This document shows, piece after piece, positions 55,608 to 64,000 of a stretch of DNA of 64,000 nt. Positions within the stretch are counted from its first letter, which is position 1. Each line of letters opens with the position of its first letter. The DNA is from Burkholderiales bacterium (GTDB taxonomy: Bacteria; Pseudomonadota; Gammaproteobacteria; Burkholderiales; Burkholderiaceae_C), in NCBI GenBank assembly GCA_028868825.1, contig JAGWTU010000012.1, positions 1 through 64,000 of the forward strand. The letters are read 5' to 3'. Position numbers and translations under genes: made by a program. The notes beneath the pieces are model-generated. The model saw nothing but the letters and a program-made list of their open reading frames with translations. It had not been told where the DNA came from and made no database searches.

Positions 55608-58094
55608 ATGCACGCACCGGGCCCCCGCATCACGCTGGTCGCCGGCATCGCGCTGATGGCGGCGGTGCTGACGGCACTCGCGTCGCTGGCGCTGTACGAC
55701 CGCAGCGAACTCTTCGACCATCTGCAGGAACGCAACGTGCTGATGGCGCGCCTGTTCGCGGAGCGCGCCGATGCGCATGTGGACGCCGCCGCCCGCGCCG
55801 CCGCGGGCGTGGCCGCGAGGATCGAGGCCGGCGAGCGCATCGACGGCGTCGAAGTCCGCACCGCGCTGGCGCAGACGCGGGTCAGCCTGCCCGACCTGCG
55901 CGGCATCGCCGTCGTCGACGCCCAGGGCCGCGTGCTGATGAGCAGCGATGCCGTCGAGACCGGCCTGCGCATCGAGCCCGCGGCGCTCGGCCCCTGGCCC
56001 GCCCCCGGCAGCGACCGGCTCGGGACCCTGCTCGCGGCGCGCAGCCTCGCCGAGCTGGCGGGCGGCGCGGGCGGCGCGACGCGGCCGCCGCACGCCGGCC
56101 TGTTGCCGCTGCTGCGCTGCCTGCGGGCGACGCCGGCCCGCCCCGCTCCAGCCTGCCTCGTCGCGCTGCTCGACGTCGACGCGCTGGCGAGCTTCCAGCA
56201 GGCGGCGGTGGGCGACGACCGTGTCGCCTCGGCGCTGTTCGGCCCGGGCGGGCGTCTCATCGCCGCCGCCACCGGCGAGCCCGGCGGCGGCGGCGACTTC
56301 GCGGCGACGTTGCCGGCGCCGGCGCTGGACCTGGCGGGGCGCGACGGCGCGAGCTGGGTCGGCGCCGGGCTGCGGCCCGGGCGCCAGCTCGCCGCCGTCC
56401 ACGCCGCGAAGTCGCACCCGCTGCTGGCCGTCGTCGAGTTCGGCGCGGAGAGCGCGAACGCCGAATGGCTGCGCCGTTCGCGCCGCCTGGCCGCCATCAT
56501 GGTCGCGTCGCTGCTGGTGATCGGCGCGTTGACGGCATTCGCCGCCCGCGGCGCGCGGGCGCGGCTGGCCGCGCGTGCGCAGCTCGAGCGGGCGCAGCGC
56601 GAGACGGCGCGCCGCGAACACGAACTCAGCGTCACGATCCAGAGCCTGCAGGAACTCATCTTCCGCACCGACTCGGACGGCGTCATCACCTATGCCAACG
56701 AGCGCTGGTCGACGATCACGGGCACGCGCAGCGGCATCGGGCGCCGCCTGTGGGAGCTCGTGCGGCCCGAGCAGCGCGACGCCGTGCGCGCGCTCTTCGC
56801 GACCGCGCGCGGCAGCGGCACGCGCCACCTGCAGGCCACGCTGATCGACGCCGCCGGCGCGCTGCGCAGCTTCGACATCGCGGTGATGGCGCTGCCCGGC
56901 CGCGGCGCCGACGCCGGTTACGCCGGCAGCGCCACCGATGTCACCGAGCTCGTCGCCGCGCAGCGCCAGCTGCGCGGCCAGCTCGCGCTGACGCAGCAGC
57001 TCATCGAGGTCAGCCCGCTGCCGAGCTCGGTCACCGACACCGGGCGCCGCTACACCCTCGTCAACAAGGCCTGGGAGGAGTTCACCGGGCGCCGCCGCGA
57101 CGAGGCGCTGGGCCAGATCGCCGGTGCCCATCTCTCGGGCGAGCAGCGCGAGCGCAGCGAGGAGATCGACCGCTGGCTGCTGCTCAGCGGCAGCAGCGAG
57201 CGCTACGAGGACCGCTACCTCCACGCCGACGGCACGGTGCGCGACGTCGTCGTCGTCAAGCTGCCGCTGCCCGGCACCGACGGCCGGCCCGCGTTCATCC
57301 TCTCGTCGGTCATCGACGTGACCGAGTTCCGCAGTGCCGAGCGCGCGACGATCGAGGCCCGCGACCAGGCCGAGGAGGCCTCGCGCGCGAAGTCCGAGTT
57401 CGTCGCCAACATCAGCCACGAGCTGCGCACGCCGCTGCAGTCGATCATCGGCTTCTCCGAGCTCGGGCTCGTGCGCGGGCGCGAGCACGAGAAGCTCGCG
57501 GCGATGTTCACCGACATCCACGACGCCGGCCAGCGCATGCTCGAACTCGTCAACGCGCTGCTCGACGTGGCGAAGATCGAGAGCCAGGTCGGGACCATGA
57601 ACATCGAACGCAGCGACCTGCGCGGGCTCGTGCGCGCCGTCGCGCGCGAGATCGATCCGCTGCTGCGACCGCGGCGGCTGCAGCTGCGCCTGGAGATGCC
57701 CGAGCGGCCGCTGCGCGCCAAGGTCGACCCGCTGCGCATGCAGCAGGTCGTGCGCAACGTGATCGCCAACGCGATCAAGTTCTCGCCCGAGGGCGGCGTC
57801 ATCACGATCTCGGGCGCCGTCGACGCCGAGGGGCGGCTGCAGATCGTCGTCGCCGACGAGGGACCGGGCATCCCCGAGGCCGAACTCGAGAGCGTGTTCG
57901 AGGCCTTCGTGCAGAGCAGTTTGACCAAGGACGGCTCGGGCGGCACCGGGCTCGGGCTGGCGATCTGCCGCAAGATCGTCGAAGCCCATGGCGGCACGAT
58001 CCGGGCGTCGAACCGGCAGCCGCACGGCGCGGCCTTCCACATCGAGCTGCCGCCGCATGTCATCGCCGAGACGCAGCCGGCGCCGCTGGCCTGA
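55608..58094 (+). CDS. PAS-containing membrane sensor histidine kinase
   Basis: 828 residues. A first membrane helix near residues 8-26, a periplasmic sensing region, a second helix near 300-320, then two PAS domains (about 345-460 and 465-580). The HisKA phospho-acceptor is the histidine in NISHELRTPLQ (about 604), and the ATPase domain has NVIANAIKFSPEGG, VADEGPGIPEAE and GGTGLGLAICRKI. No receiver is fused. It starts 52 bp after the HD-GYP gene and may phosphorylate the receiver protein at 54381. Confidence 0.9.
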   Translation: MHAPGPRITLVAGIALMAAVLTALASLALYDRSELFDHLQERNVLMARLFAERADAHVDAAARAAAGVAARIEAGERIDGVEVRTALAQTRVSLPDLRGIAVVDAQGRVLMSSDAVETGLRIEPAALGPWPAPGSDRLGTLLAARSLAELAGGAGGATRPPHAGLLPLLRCLRATPARPAPACLVALLDVDALASFQQAAVGDDRVASALFGPGGRLIAAATGEPGGGGDFAATLPAPALDLAGRDGASWVGAGLRPGRQLAAVHAAKSHPLLAVVEFGAESANAEWLRRSRRLAAIMVASLLVIGALTAFAARGARARLAARAQLERAQRETARREHELSVTIQSLQELIFRTDSDGVITYANERWSTITGTRSGIGRRLWELVRPEQRDAVRALFATARGSGTRHLQATLIDAAGALRSFDIAVMALPGRGADAGYAGSATDVTELVAAQRQLRGQLALTQQLIEVSPLPSSVTDTGRRYTLVNKAWEEFTGRRRDEALGQIAGAHLSGEQRERSEEIDRWLLLSGSSERYEDRYLHADGTVRDVVVVKLPLPGTDGRPAFILSSVIDVTEFRSAERATIEARDQAEEASRAKSEFVANISHELRTPLQSIIGFSELGLVRGREHEKLAAMFTDIHDAGQRMLELVNALLDVAKIESQVGTMNIERSDLRGLVRAVAREIDPLLRPRRLQLRLEMPERPLRAKVDPLRMQQVVRNVIANAIKFSPEGGVITISGAVDAEGRLQIVVADEGPGIPEAELESVFEAFVQSSLTKDGSGGTGLGLAICRKIVEAHGGTIRASNRQPHGAAFHIELPPHVIAETQPAPLA

Positions 58095-58168
58095 GTCGAC
58101 CTCGGCTACATTCTTCGCCTGTAGAAATCGGACTGCAGCGGCCGCAGCGCGGCCGGAACCGAGCTTGG

Positions 58169-60112
58169 GTGGTGACGGTGCGGCAGCTGGACAGGGTCGG
58201 ACGGGGGATCGTTGGCGTCGTCGGCGGCTGCATGCTGCTGGCGTCGGCTTGGGCGTTCGAGGTCCCGCCGGCGATGGTCGAGCTCGACCGCAACCCGGCG
58301 CGGGTGTGGGCCGACGCCAGCGAGGAACTCGCCAGCGCAGCACCCGCGGGCCGCGCCGCGCGCATGGGCCGACTCGCGACGACGCTGGTCGCGGCGATGG
58401 CCGCCCGCTCGCTCGGCCGGCTCGACGAGGCGAACAAACTCCTCGACACGGCGCAGGCCACCTCGACCGATCTCGGCGACACCTTCGGCCTGGCGATGAG
58501 CGAGGCCGTGCGCGCCCAGGTCTACGCCGACACGCGCGGGCCGGCGGCGACCGAGCCGGCCGCCCGGCAGGCGCTCAGCCTGGCGGTGGGCCTGCCCGAC
58601 GAGATGCAGCAGGCCCTGGTGCGCGAATACGCGGCCTGGGCCTTGGCCGCCGGCGTCGGCCGCTACGGCGACGCCGAACCGCATTTCCGCTACGCGATGG
58701 GCGTCTACCAGCGTCACGGCGCGCCGATACGCGTCGCCGCCTGCATGGCCGGGATGGCCACCATCCACATGGGCATGGGCGACGACGAGGGCGCGCGGCG
58801 CGAGGCCGAGCGGGCCTACGCGATGCTCGACCACGAGGACGCGCCGTTCGTGAAGATGTCGCTCGAGCTGATGCTGGGGCAGGACTACCTGGAGGGGCGC
58901 GACTTTCCGATGGCGGCCAAGCTCTTCGCCCGCGCGCTGGCCTCGGCGCAGACCGCCGGCGCCGACGTCGATGTCGCCGTCGCCTACCAGGGCCTGGCGC
59001 TGACGGCGATGAAGGCCGGTGAATGGGCCCGCGCCGAGCGCTATTTCGCGCTCGGCCAGCCCGTGCTGCACGACCATGGGCTGCTCGACATGTGGGCCGT
59101 CGGCCAGGCCGGCTGGGCGCGCGTGCGCGCCGCGCTGGGGCGCACCGACATCGACGCGCTGCTGGCACCGGCGCGCGCCCAGATGCGCGCGCCGCGCCAC
59201 GACATGCGCTACCTGATGTTCATCGTCTACGAGGGGCAGGCGCTGCGCGCCGTCGGCCGCGGCGCCGAAGCGGCGCCGCTGTTCGAGCGCGCGATCGAGC
59301 TGCAGAACGAGCTCGACTCGCGATCCACCGCCGCTCATCTGGCCGAGCTGACGGTGCGCTACGGCGTACAGCGCAAGGACGACGAGAACGCCAAGCTCAA
59401 GCTGATCAACGAACGCGACCGGGCACTCATCAACGAGCGAACGGCGAGCCAGCGCCTGATGGGCGCGCTGCTCGCGCTGGCCGTGGTGACACTGGCCTCG
59501 CTCGCCTATTTCCTGCGCCACCAGATCCGGCGCCGGCGCCATTTCGCCCATCTCGCGCTCGTCGACACGCTGACCGGGGCGCCGAACCGCCGCGCGATGC
59601 TCGAACTCGTGCAGACGCTGCACGAGCGCGGCGCGCCGCTGCTGCTGGGCATCGTCGACCTCGACCTCTTCAAGGCCATCAACGACCGCCACGGCCACGA
59701 GACCGGCGACCGCGTGCTGCAGTCGTTCTACCAGGCCGCGCGCATGGCGCTGCGACCGGGCGAGCATCTCGGGCGACTCGGCGGCGAGGAATGGCTGTTC
59801 GTCGCCGAGACCTTCGATGCCGGCACCGCGGCGCAGATCTTCGCGCGGCTGCGCGAACGCGTGCGCGCCTGGCCCATCGAGGGCCTGGGCGAGGACGAGC
59901 CGATCAGCTTCTCGATGGGCACCTGCGTGCTTCAGCCCGGCCAGCTGCCGAGCGCCGCGATGGCCGCGGCCGACGATGCGCTCTACATCGCCAAGGCCAG
60001 TGGCCGCGACCGCCTGCACGAGAGCACACCCGAGCCGCACCCGGTGACGATCGGCCGGCGCGCGCGCGGCGCGGCGCGCGCGGCCGCCGACGAGGAACCG
60101 CTGAGCCGTTGA
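58169..60112 (+). CDS. TPR-containing diguanylate cyclase (GGDEF)
   Basis: About 647 residues. A signal-like hydrophobic N-terminus (GIVGVVGGCMLLASAWA), a large TPR-like helical region (about 40-410), one membrane helix (GALLALAVVTLASLAYFL), then a GGDEF domain. The active-site motif is GGEEW, a permitted E for D but with W for F; the preceding I-site reads RPGE, not RxxD, so feedback inhibition is probably weak. Starts GTG 58169, 58172 and 58178 are all possible. The 5' end follows the kinase stop by about 75 bp. Confidence 0.85.
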   Translation: MVTVRQLDRVGRGIVGVVGGCMLLASAWAFEVPPAMVELDRNPARVWADASEELASAAPAGRAARMGRLATTLVAAMAARSLGRLDEANKLLDTAQATSTDLGDTFGLAMSEAVRAQVYADTRGPAATEPAARQALSLAVGLPDEMQQALVREYAAWALAAGVGRYGDAEPHFRYAMGVYQRHGAPIRVAACMAGMATIHMGMGDDEGARREAERAYAMLDHEDAPFVKMSLELMLGQDYLEGRDFPMAAKLFARALASAQTAGADVDVAVAYQGLALTAMKAGEWARAERYFALGQPVLHDHGLLDMWAVGQAGWARVRAALGRTDIDALLAPARAQMRAPRHDMRYLMFIVYEGQALRAVGRGAEAAPLFERAIELQNELDSRSTAAHLAELTVRYGVQRKDDENAKLKLINERDRALINERTASQRLMGALLALAVVTLASLAYFLRHQIRRRRHFAHLALVDTLTGAPNRRAMLELVQTLHERGAPLLLGIVDLDLFKAINDRHGHETGDRVLQSFYQAARMALRPGEHLGRLGGEEWLFVAETFDAGTAAQIFARLRERVRAWPIEGLGEDEPISFSMGTCVLQPGQLPSAAMAAADDALYIAKASGRDRLHESTPEPHPVTIGRRARGAARAAADEEPLSR

Positions 60113-60128
60113 GGCGCAGGTTGGCTGG

Positions 60129-60356
60129 CTAGTGCGGCGCCATGCCGCAGGCGCCCGGCCCGCCCGGATGGCCGCAGGATCCGCAGGGCCCCGGCAGCGG
60201 CGCGGGCGCCGGCGCGGCGGCCGAGGTCGCGAACACCGAGAGCTGCTTGTCGAGCGCCCTAGAGTGGCACTGCGGGCATTGCGCGACGGTGTCCGAACGC
60301 ACCAGCTGTTCGAATTCGCGCCCGCAATCGCGGCAGGCATATTCGTAGATCGGCAT
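60129..60356 (-). CDS. FmdB-family zinc-ribbon protein
   Basis: 75 residues. MPIYEYACRDCGREFEQLV and QCPQCHSRAL form the CxxC-CxxC zinc ribbon of the FmdB (putative regulatory) family. The C-terminal 40 residues are a glycine/proline/cysteine-rich tail (CGSCGHPGGPGACG). It diverges from the acyl-CoA synthetase gene (67 bp). Function unknown beyond the fold. Confidence 0.8.
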   Translation of the reverse strand: MPIYEYACRDCGREFEQLVRSDTVAQCPQCHSRALDKQLSVFATSAAAPAPAPLPGPCGSCGHPGGPGACGMAPH

Positions 60357-60423
60357 CGTCGACTCCAGATTTCAGGAGCGATTGTGGGGCAATAATTCCG
60401 GCGACCCATCGAAGGAGCGTCCC

Positions 60424-62100
60424 ATGACGGAACAGGAATCGTTCACGAATCTGCGCGACCAACTCCAGCGCGACCGGCTCGACTGGGATCGCGCCTACCG
60501 CGGGTTCGCCTGGCCGAAGTTGCAGGAATTCAATTGGGCGCTCGACCATTTCGACCGCCAGGCGCAGGGCAACGAGACGCCGGCGCTGTGGATCGTCGAC
60601 GAGGACGGGCGCGAGGACAAGATCAGCTATGCCGCGATGTCACGGCGCTCGAACCAGGTCGCCAACTGGCTGCGCGGCCTGGGCGTGCGCCGCGGCGACC
60701 CGGTGCTGCTGCTGCTGCCCAACGAGGTCGCGCTGTGGGAGACGATGCTCGCCTGCATCAAGCTCGGCGCCGTCATCGTGCCGACGACGATGCTCGTCAG
60801 CAGCGACGACCTCGCCGACCGTTTCGAGCGCGGCGGCATCCGCCATGTCGTCGCCAGCCATGCCGTCGTCGACAAGTTCGCCGCCTTCGGCCAGGCCTAC
60901 ACGCGCATCTGCGTCGGCGCCGCGGCGCCGGGCTGGCGCGACTACGCCGAATCGCGCCGGGCCGACGAACATTTCATGGCCGAGGGCCGCACGCTGGCCA
61001 CCGACCCGCTGCTGCTGTACTTCACCTCGGGCACGACATCGCGGCCCAAGCTCGTGCTGCACAGCCACCAGAGCTACCCGGTGGGCCATCTCTCGACGAT
61101 GTACTGGATCGGGCTGCTGCCCGGCGACCTGCACTGGAACATCAGCTCGCCGGGTTGGGCCAAGCATGCCTGGAGCTGCGTCTTCGCGCCCTGGAACGCC
61201 GGCGCCACGGTGTTCATCTACAACTACGCCCGCTTCGACGCGCCGCGCGTGCTCGACACGCTGTGCCGCTACCGCATCACCTCGCTGTGCGCGCCGCCGA
61301 CGGTCTGGCGCATGCTGATCCAGCAGGATCTGGCGTCGTACCAGGTGGCGCTGCGCGAGCTCGTCGGCGCCGGCGAGCCGCTCAACCCCGAGGTCATCGA
61401 GCAGGTGCAGCGCGCCTGGGGCATCACGATACGCGACGGCTTCGGCCAGTCCGAAACCACCGCCGTGATCGGCAACCCGCCGGGCCAGAAGCTCAAGCCG
61501 GGATCGATGGGCCGACCGCTGCCGGGCTACCGCATCGAGCTGCTCGACGCCGACGGTGCGCCGGCCAGCGAGGGCGAGGTCGTGCTCGCGCTCGACCCCC
61601 ATCCGCTGGGCCTCATGCTCGGCTACCAGGGCGACAACGCGAAGATGGGCGAGGCGATGCGCGGCGGCTGGTACCACACGGGCGATGTCGCATCGCGCGA
61701 CGCCGAGGGCTACATCACCTACGTCGGCCGCGCCGACGACGTCTTCAAGTCCTCGGACTACCGCATCAGCCCGTTCGAGCTCGAGAGCGTGCTCATCGAA
61801 CACCCGGCGGTGGCCGAGGCGGCCGTCGTGCCGCTGCCCGACCCGCTGCGGCTGTCGATCCCGAAGGCCTTCGTGACGCTGCGCGCCGGCTTCGAGCCGG
61901 GGCGCGAGACGGCGCTCTCGATCCTGCGCTTCACGCGCGAGCGGCTGGCGCCGTACAAGCGCATCCGCGCGCTCGAGATCCGCGAACTGCCCAAGACGCT
62001 GTCGGGCAAGATCCGGCGCGTCGAGCTGCGGCGCCTGGGCGACCCCGCCGAGCGCGGCCCGCTCGACTTCCGCGAGGGCGATTTCGACGAGCTGAAATAG
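60424..62100 (+). CDS. AMP-binding acyl-CoA synthetase (medium-chain/acetyl-CoA synthetase-like)
   Basis: 558-residue ANL ligase. LLLYFTSGTTSRPKLVLHS is the ATP P-loop, GWYHTGDVASRDAEGYI and the hinge region GRADDVFKSSDYRISPFE follow, and TLSGKIRRVELR carries the catalytic lysine. The N-terminus (NWALDHFDRQA) matches acetyl-/medium-chain acyl-CoA synthetases rather than the SauT branch. ATG 60424 has GAAGGAGCG upstream. The substrate is unassigned. The solute-binding protein gene follows on the same strand but behind its own promoter. Confidence 0.85.
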   Translation: MTEQESFTNLRDQLQRDRLDWDRAYRGFAWPKLQEFNWALDHFDRQAQGNETPALWIVDEDGREDKISYAAMSRRSNQVANWLRGLGVRRGDPVLLLLPNEVALWETMLACIKLGAVIVPTTMLVSSDDLADRFERGGIRHVVASHAVVDKFAAFGQAYTRICVGAAAPGWRDYAESRRADEHFMAEGRTLATDPLLLYFTSGTTSRPKLVLHSHQSYPVGHLSTMYWIGLLPGDLHWNISSPGWAKHAWSCVFAPWNAGATVFIYNYARFDAPRVLDTLCRYRITSLCAPPTVWRMLIQQDLASYQVALRELVGAGEPLNPEVIEQVQRAWGITIRDGFGQSETTAVIGNPPGQKLKPGSMGRPLPGYRIELLDADGAPASEGEVVLALDPHPLGLMLGYQGDNAKMGEAMRGGWYHTGDVASRDAEGYITYVGRADDVFKSSDYRISPFELESVLIEHPAVAEAAVVPLPDPLRLSIPKAFVTLRAGFEPGRETALSILRFTRERLAPYKRIRALEIRELPKTLSGKIRRVELRRLGDPAERGPLDFREGDFDELK

Positions 62101-62133
62101 ACCCAATGCCCGCGTGCAGCCGGGATACCCCGG

Positions 62134-62161
62134 TTGACAGGGTTCCTGGCCCCTCAATACT
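62134..62161 (+). promoter_or_regulatory. Promoter candidate for the substrate-binding protein gene
   Basis: TTGACA at 62134-62139, 16-bp spacer and AATACT at 62156-62161. It lies between the acyl-CoA synthetase stop and the TTG start at 62207, placing a transcription start near 62168. Confidence 0.5.
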
Positions 62162-62206
62162 GACCGGTTGCGGCTAGCCGCCGCCCCCACCCATCGGAGA
62201 CCGAAC

Positions 62207-63352
62207 TTGAAACTGCTGAAAATCCTCGCCGCCGCAACCCTGCTGGCGGCCCTTGCCCCGGCCCGCGCCGACATCAACATCGGCGTCACGGTCTCGGCCA
62301 CCGGCCCTGCCGCATCGCTGGGCATACCCGAGAAGAACACGATCGCGCTGCTGCCCAAGACCATGGGCGGACAGAAGGTCAACTACATCATCCTCGACGA
62401 CGGCTCCGACACGAACTCGGCCGTCAGCAACACGCGCAAGTTCATCACCGACTACAAGGTCGACGCGATCATCGGCTCGACCGTGACGCCGAACGCGCTG
62501 GCGATGATCGGCGTCTCGGCCGAGGGCCAGACGCCGACGATCTCGCTGGCCGCCTCGTCGCGCATCGTCGAGCCGATGGACGCGCAGCGCCGCTGGACCT
62601 TCAAGGTGCCGCAGAACGACATCATGATGTCGCTGGCCATCGCCGAGCACATGGCCAACGCCGGCATCAAGACGGTGGGCTTCATCGGCTTCTCCGACGC
62701 CTACGGCGAAGGCTGGCTGAACGAGTTCGGCAAGGCGGCGGCGCTGAAGAAGCTGCAGATCGTTGCCACCGAACGCTATGCGCGCAGCGACACCTCGGTG
62801 ATCGCCCAGGTGCTCAAGGTGATGGCCGCCAAGCCCGACGCCGTGCTCATCGCCGGCTCCGGCACGCCGGCCGTGCTGCCGCAGAAGACGCTCAAGGAGC
62901 GCGGCTACACCGGCCCGATCTACCAGACCCATGGCGTGGCGAACAACGATTTCCTGCGCGTCGGCGGCAAGGATGTCGAAGGCACGCTGCTGCCCGCAGG
63001 GCCGGTGCTCGTGGCGGCGCAGCTGCCGGTATCGAACCCGGTGCGCAAGTCGGCACTGGCCTATATCGCCGCCTACGACGGCGCCTACGGCAAGGGCAGC
63101 TACTCGACCTTCGGCGGCCATGCCTGGGACGCGGGCCACCTGCTGGCGGCTGCCGTGCCCGCGGCCCTCAAGAAGGCGCAGCCCGGCACCGCCGCCTTCC
63201 GCGCCGCGCTGCGCGACGCGCTCGAGCAGGTCCACGACCTGGCCGGCGCGCACGGCATCTTCAACATGTCGCCGCAGGACCATCTGGGCCTCGACCAGCG
63301 CGCGCGCGTGATGGTCAAGGTCGTCAACGGGGCCTGGAAGTACCAGCCGTAA
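62207..63352 (+). CDS. Branched-chain amino acid-type ABC substrate-binding protein
   Basis: 381-residue periplasmic binding protein of the LivK type (Peripla_BP_6). The signal peptide is KILAAATLLAALAPARA and the mature protein begins DINIGVTVSATGPAASLG. Other fold markers are VDAIIGSTVTPNALAM and GFIGFSDAYGEGWLNEFG. The start is TTG 62207 with GGAGACC at good spacing; there is no ATG before the signal. It stands alone without permease or ATPase genes, so it may feed a transporter encoded elsewhere. Location after the acyl-CoA synthetase suggests an organic-acid ligand, which is a guess. Confidence 0.85.
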   Translation: MKLLKILAAATLLAALAPARADINIGVTVSATGPAASLGIPEKNTIALLPKTMGGQKVNYIILDDGSDTNSAVSNTRKFITDYKVDAIIGSTVTPNALAMIGVSAEGQTPTISLAASSRIVEPMDAQRRWTFKVPQNDIMMSLAIAEHMANAGIKTVGFIGFSDAYGEGWLNEFGKAAALKKLQIVATERYARSDTSVIAQVLKVMAAKPDAVLIAGSGTPAVLPQKTLKERGYTGPIYQTHGVANNDFLRVGGKDVEGTLLPAGPVLVAAQLPVSNPVRKSALAYIAAYDGAYGKGSYSTFGGHAWDAGHLLAAAVPAALKKAQPGTAAFRAALRDALEQVHDLAGAHGIFNMSPQDHLGLDQRARVMVKVVNGAWKYQP

Positions 63353-63364
63353 ACGAGGTCAGCT

Positions 63365-63724
63365 TCAGGCGGCGAGGTAGCGCGCGAGGAGATCGGTGGC
63401 CTCGCGCGCCGATCCGGCGAATTGCACGCCGACCTGGAAGGCGGCGTACTTGCCGCTGAGCATCGCGTAGGCGACGCTGCCGCGCAGCGTCACCGGGTGG
63501 ATGCTGCCATCCTTGAGCATGAGAGACAGGCGCAGTTCGCAACTCGCGGACGGCGCCAGGTTGACGGGGCATTCGACGCCGATGCCGCTGGCGCTGATGT
63601 CGATGCCGCGCGTCTCCACCGTCTGGCCGTCGCCCAGGCGCAGCATCACCTTGCCGTGGAAGATGCGGCGCGGCTCGCGCCGGCGTTCGGCGCCATGGCC
63701 GGTGGGCGCGGGCTTGGCGTTCAT
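63365..63724 (-). CDS. PilZ-domain protein
   Basis: 119 residues. The PilZ motif starts with RRREPRRIFHG and has DISASGIGVEC, the two c-di-GMP-contacting segments, both intact. Starts at 63724, 63755 and 63784 are possible with no strong ribosome site; 63724 gives the usual family length. It converges with the substrate-binding protein gene, 12 bp apart. As a c-di-GMP receptor it fits the GGDEF and HD-GYP genes in this window. Confidence 0.78.
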   Translation of the reverse strand: MNAKPAPTGHGAERRREPRRIFHGKVMLRLGDGQTVETRGIDISASGIGVECPVNLAPSASCELRLSLMLKDGSIHPVTLRGSVAYAMLSGKYAAFQVGVQFAGSAREATDLLARYLAA

Positions 63725-63858
63725 CGCTGGAACCGGCGGGTCTGCGCCATGGCTCATCCAAAGACGTGGGTCGCCGATTGTCATGCCACTGGCCGGGACG
63801 AAGCCGGTCGCATTTGACGCCCGACGCCGCCACGGCGCCCGCCGTTAAGATTCGCGCC

Positions 63859-64000
63859 ATGCCCCGCGCCGCCCTCGAACTGCTGGCCCCCGCGCGCGAC
63901 GCCGCGATCGGCATCGAGGCGGTCAACCATGGCGCCGATGCCGTCTACATCGGCGGGCCGGGTTTCGGCGCGCGCGACAAGGCCGCCAACGAGGTCGCCG
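63859..64000 (+). CDS. Peptidase U32 family protein (N-terminus only)
   Basis: ATG 63859 opens a frame that runs off the window edge (47 codons). LELLAPARDAAIGIEAVNHG and GADAVYIGGPGFGARDKAAN match the start of YegQ/TrhP-type U32 proteins, which act in tRNA hydroxylation rather than proteolysis. The remainder is outside the window. Confidence 0.72.
   Translation, partial: MPRAALELLAPARDAAIGIEAVNHGADAVYIGGPGFGARDKAANEVA

Overview
The window is very GC-rich, densely packed bacterial chromosome. Gene content points to a betaproteobacterium of the order Burkholderiales: RdgC, DUF2145 and DUF2147 proteins, a GltIJKL cluster behind a HypT-like LysR gene, a FadN-type beta-oxidation operon, and two short extragenic hairpin repeats of a kind common in that order. 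The exact genus is inference. I saw no rRNA, tRNA, CRISPR array, insertion sequence or phage gene.

Region 1 (about 1-19.3 kb) is a C2-sulfonate catabolic island built around a divergent promoter at about 10.02-10.15 kb. Rightwards run xsc, pta, soeABC and a GMC-type alcohol dehydrogenase. Leftwards run an IclR regulator, a CobS-like AAA+ ATPase, a CobT-like VWA protein, a second IclR regulator, then sauU-, sauS- and sauT-like genes and a PhnD-like binding protein cut by the window edge. Together they give a route from sulfoacetate (SauU import, SauT CoA ligation, SauS reduction) and probably isethionate (GMC enzyme) to sulfoacetaldehyde. Xsc then makes acetyl phosphate and sulfite, Pta makes acetyl-CoA, and SoeABC oxidises sulfite to sulfate. 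Both transcription units have a clear sigma70-like promoter with palindromic operator candidates at or just after the start site. The CobS/CobT-like pair lies inside the island with no CobN in view and is the least explained part.

Region 2 (19.3-37.8 kb) is mostly housekeeping. It holds a bacteriohemerythrin, a doubly broken HD-GYP pseudogene, HtpX, an overlapping set of TPR-glycosyltransferase, pyrC and NYN-LOTUS genes, a UbiE-like methyltransferase, a glutamate/aspartate ABC importer with its LysR regulator, two exported proteins of unknown role, RdgC, a 41-residue membrane peptide, an Atm1-type ABC exporter, a second methyltransferase, a YciA thioesterase and a zinc-ribbon membrane protein.

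Region 3 (37.8-52.9 kb) has an unusual membrane/Fe-S/flavin fusion protein next to a cyclic-nucleotide-binding protein, a large TonB-dependent receptor with less GC-biased codon use and an AT-richer flank, and a TetR-controlled beta-oxidation operon (acyl-CoA dehydrogenase, DUF2147, FadB/FadN-like protein, thiolase, enoyl-CoA hydratase, HSDL2-like SDR).

Region 4 (53.0-64 kb) holds an HNH nuclease, a glycine-zipper lipoprotein, a signalling set (receiver, HD-GYP, hybrid-free PAS histidine kinase, TPR-GGDEF), an FmdB zinc ribbon, an acyl-CoA synthetase, a branched-chain-type binding protein, a PilZ protein and the start of a U32 peptidase-family gene.
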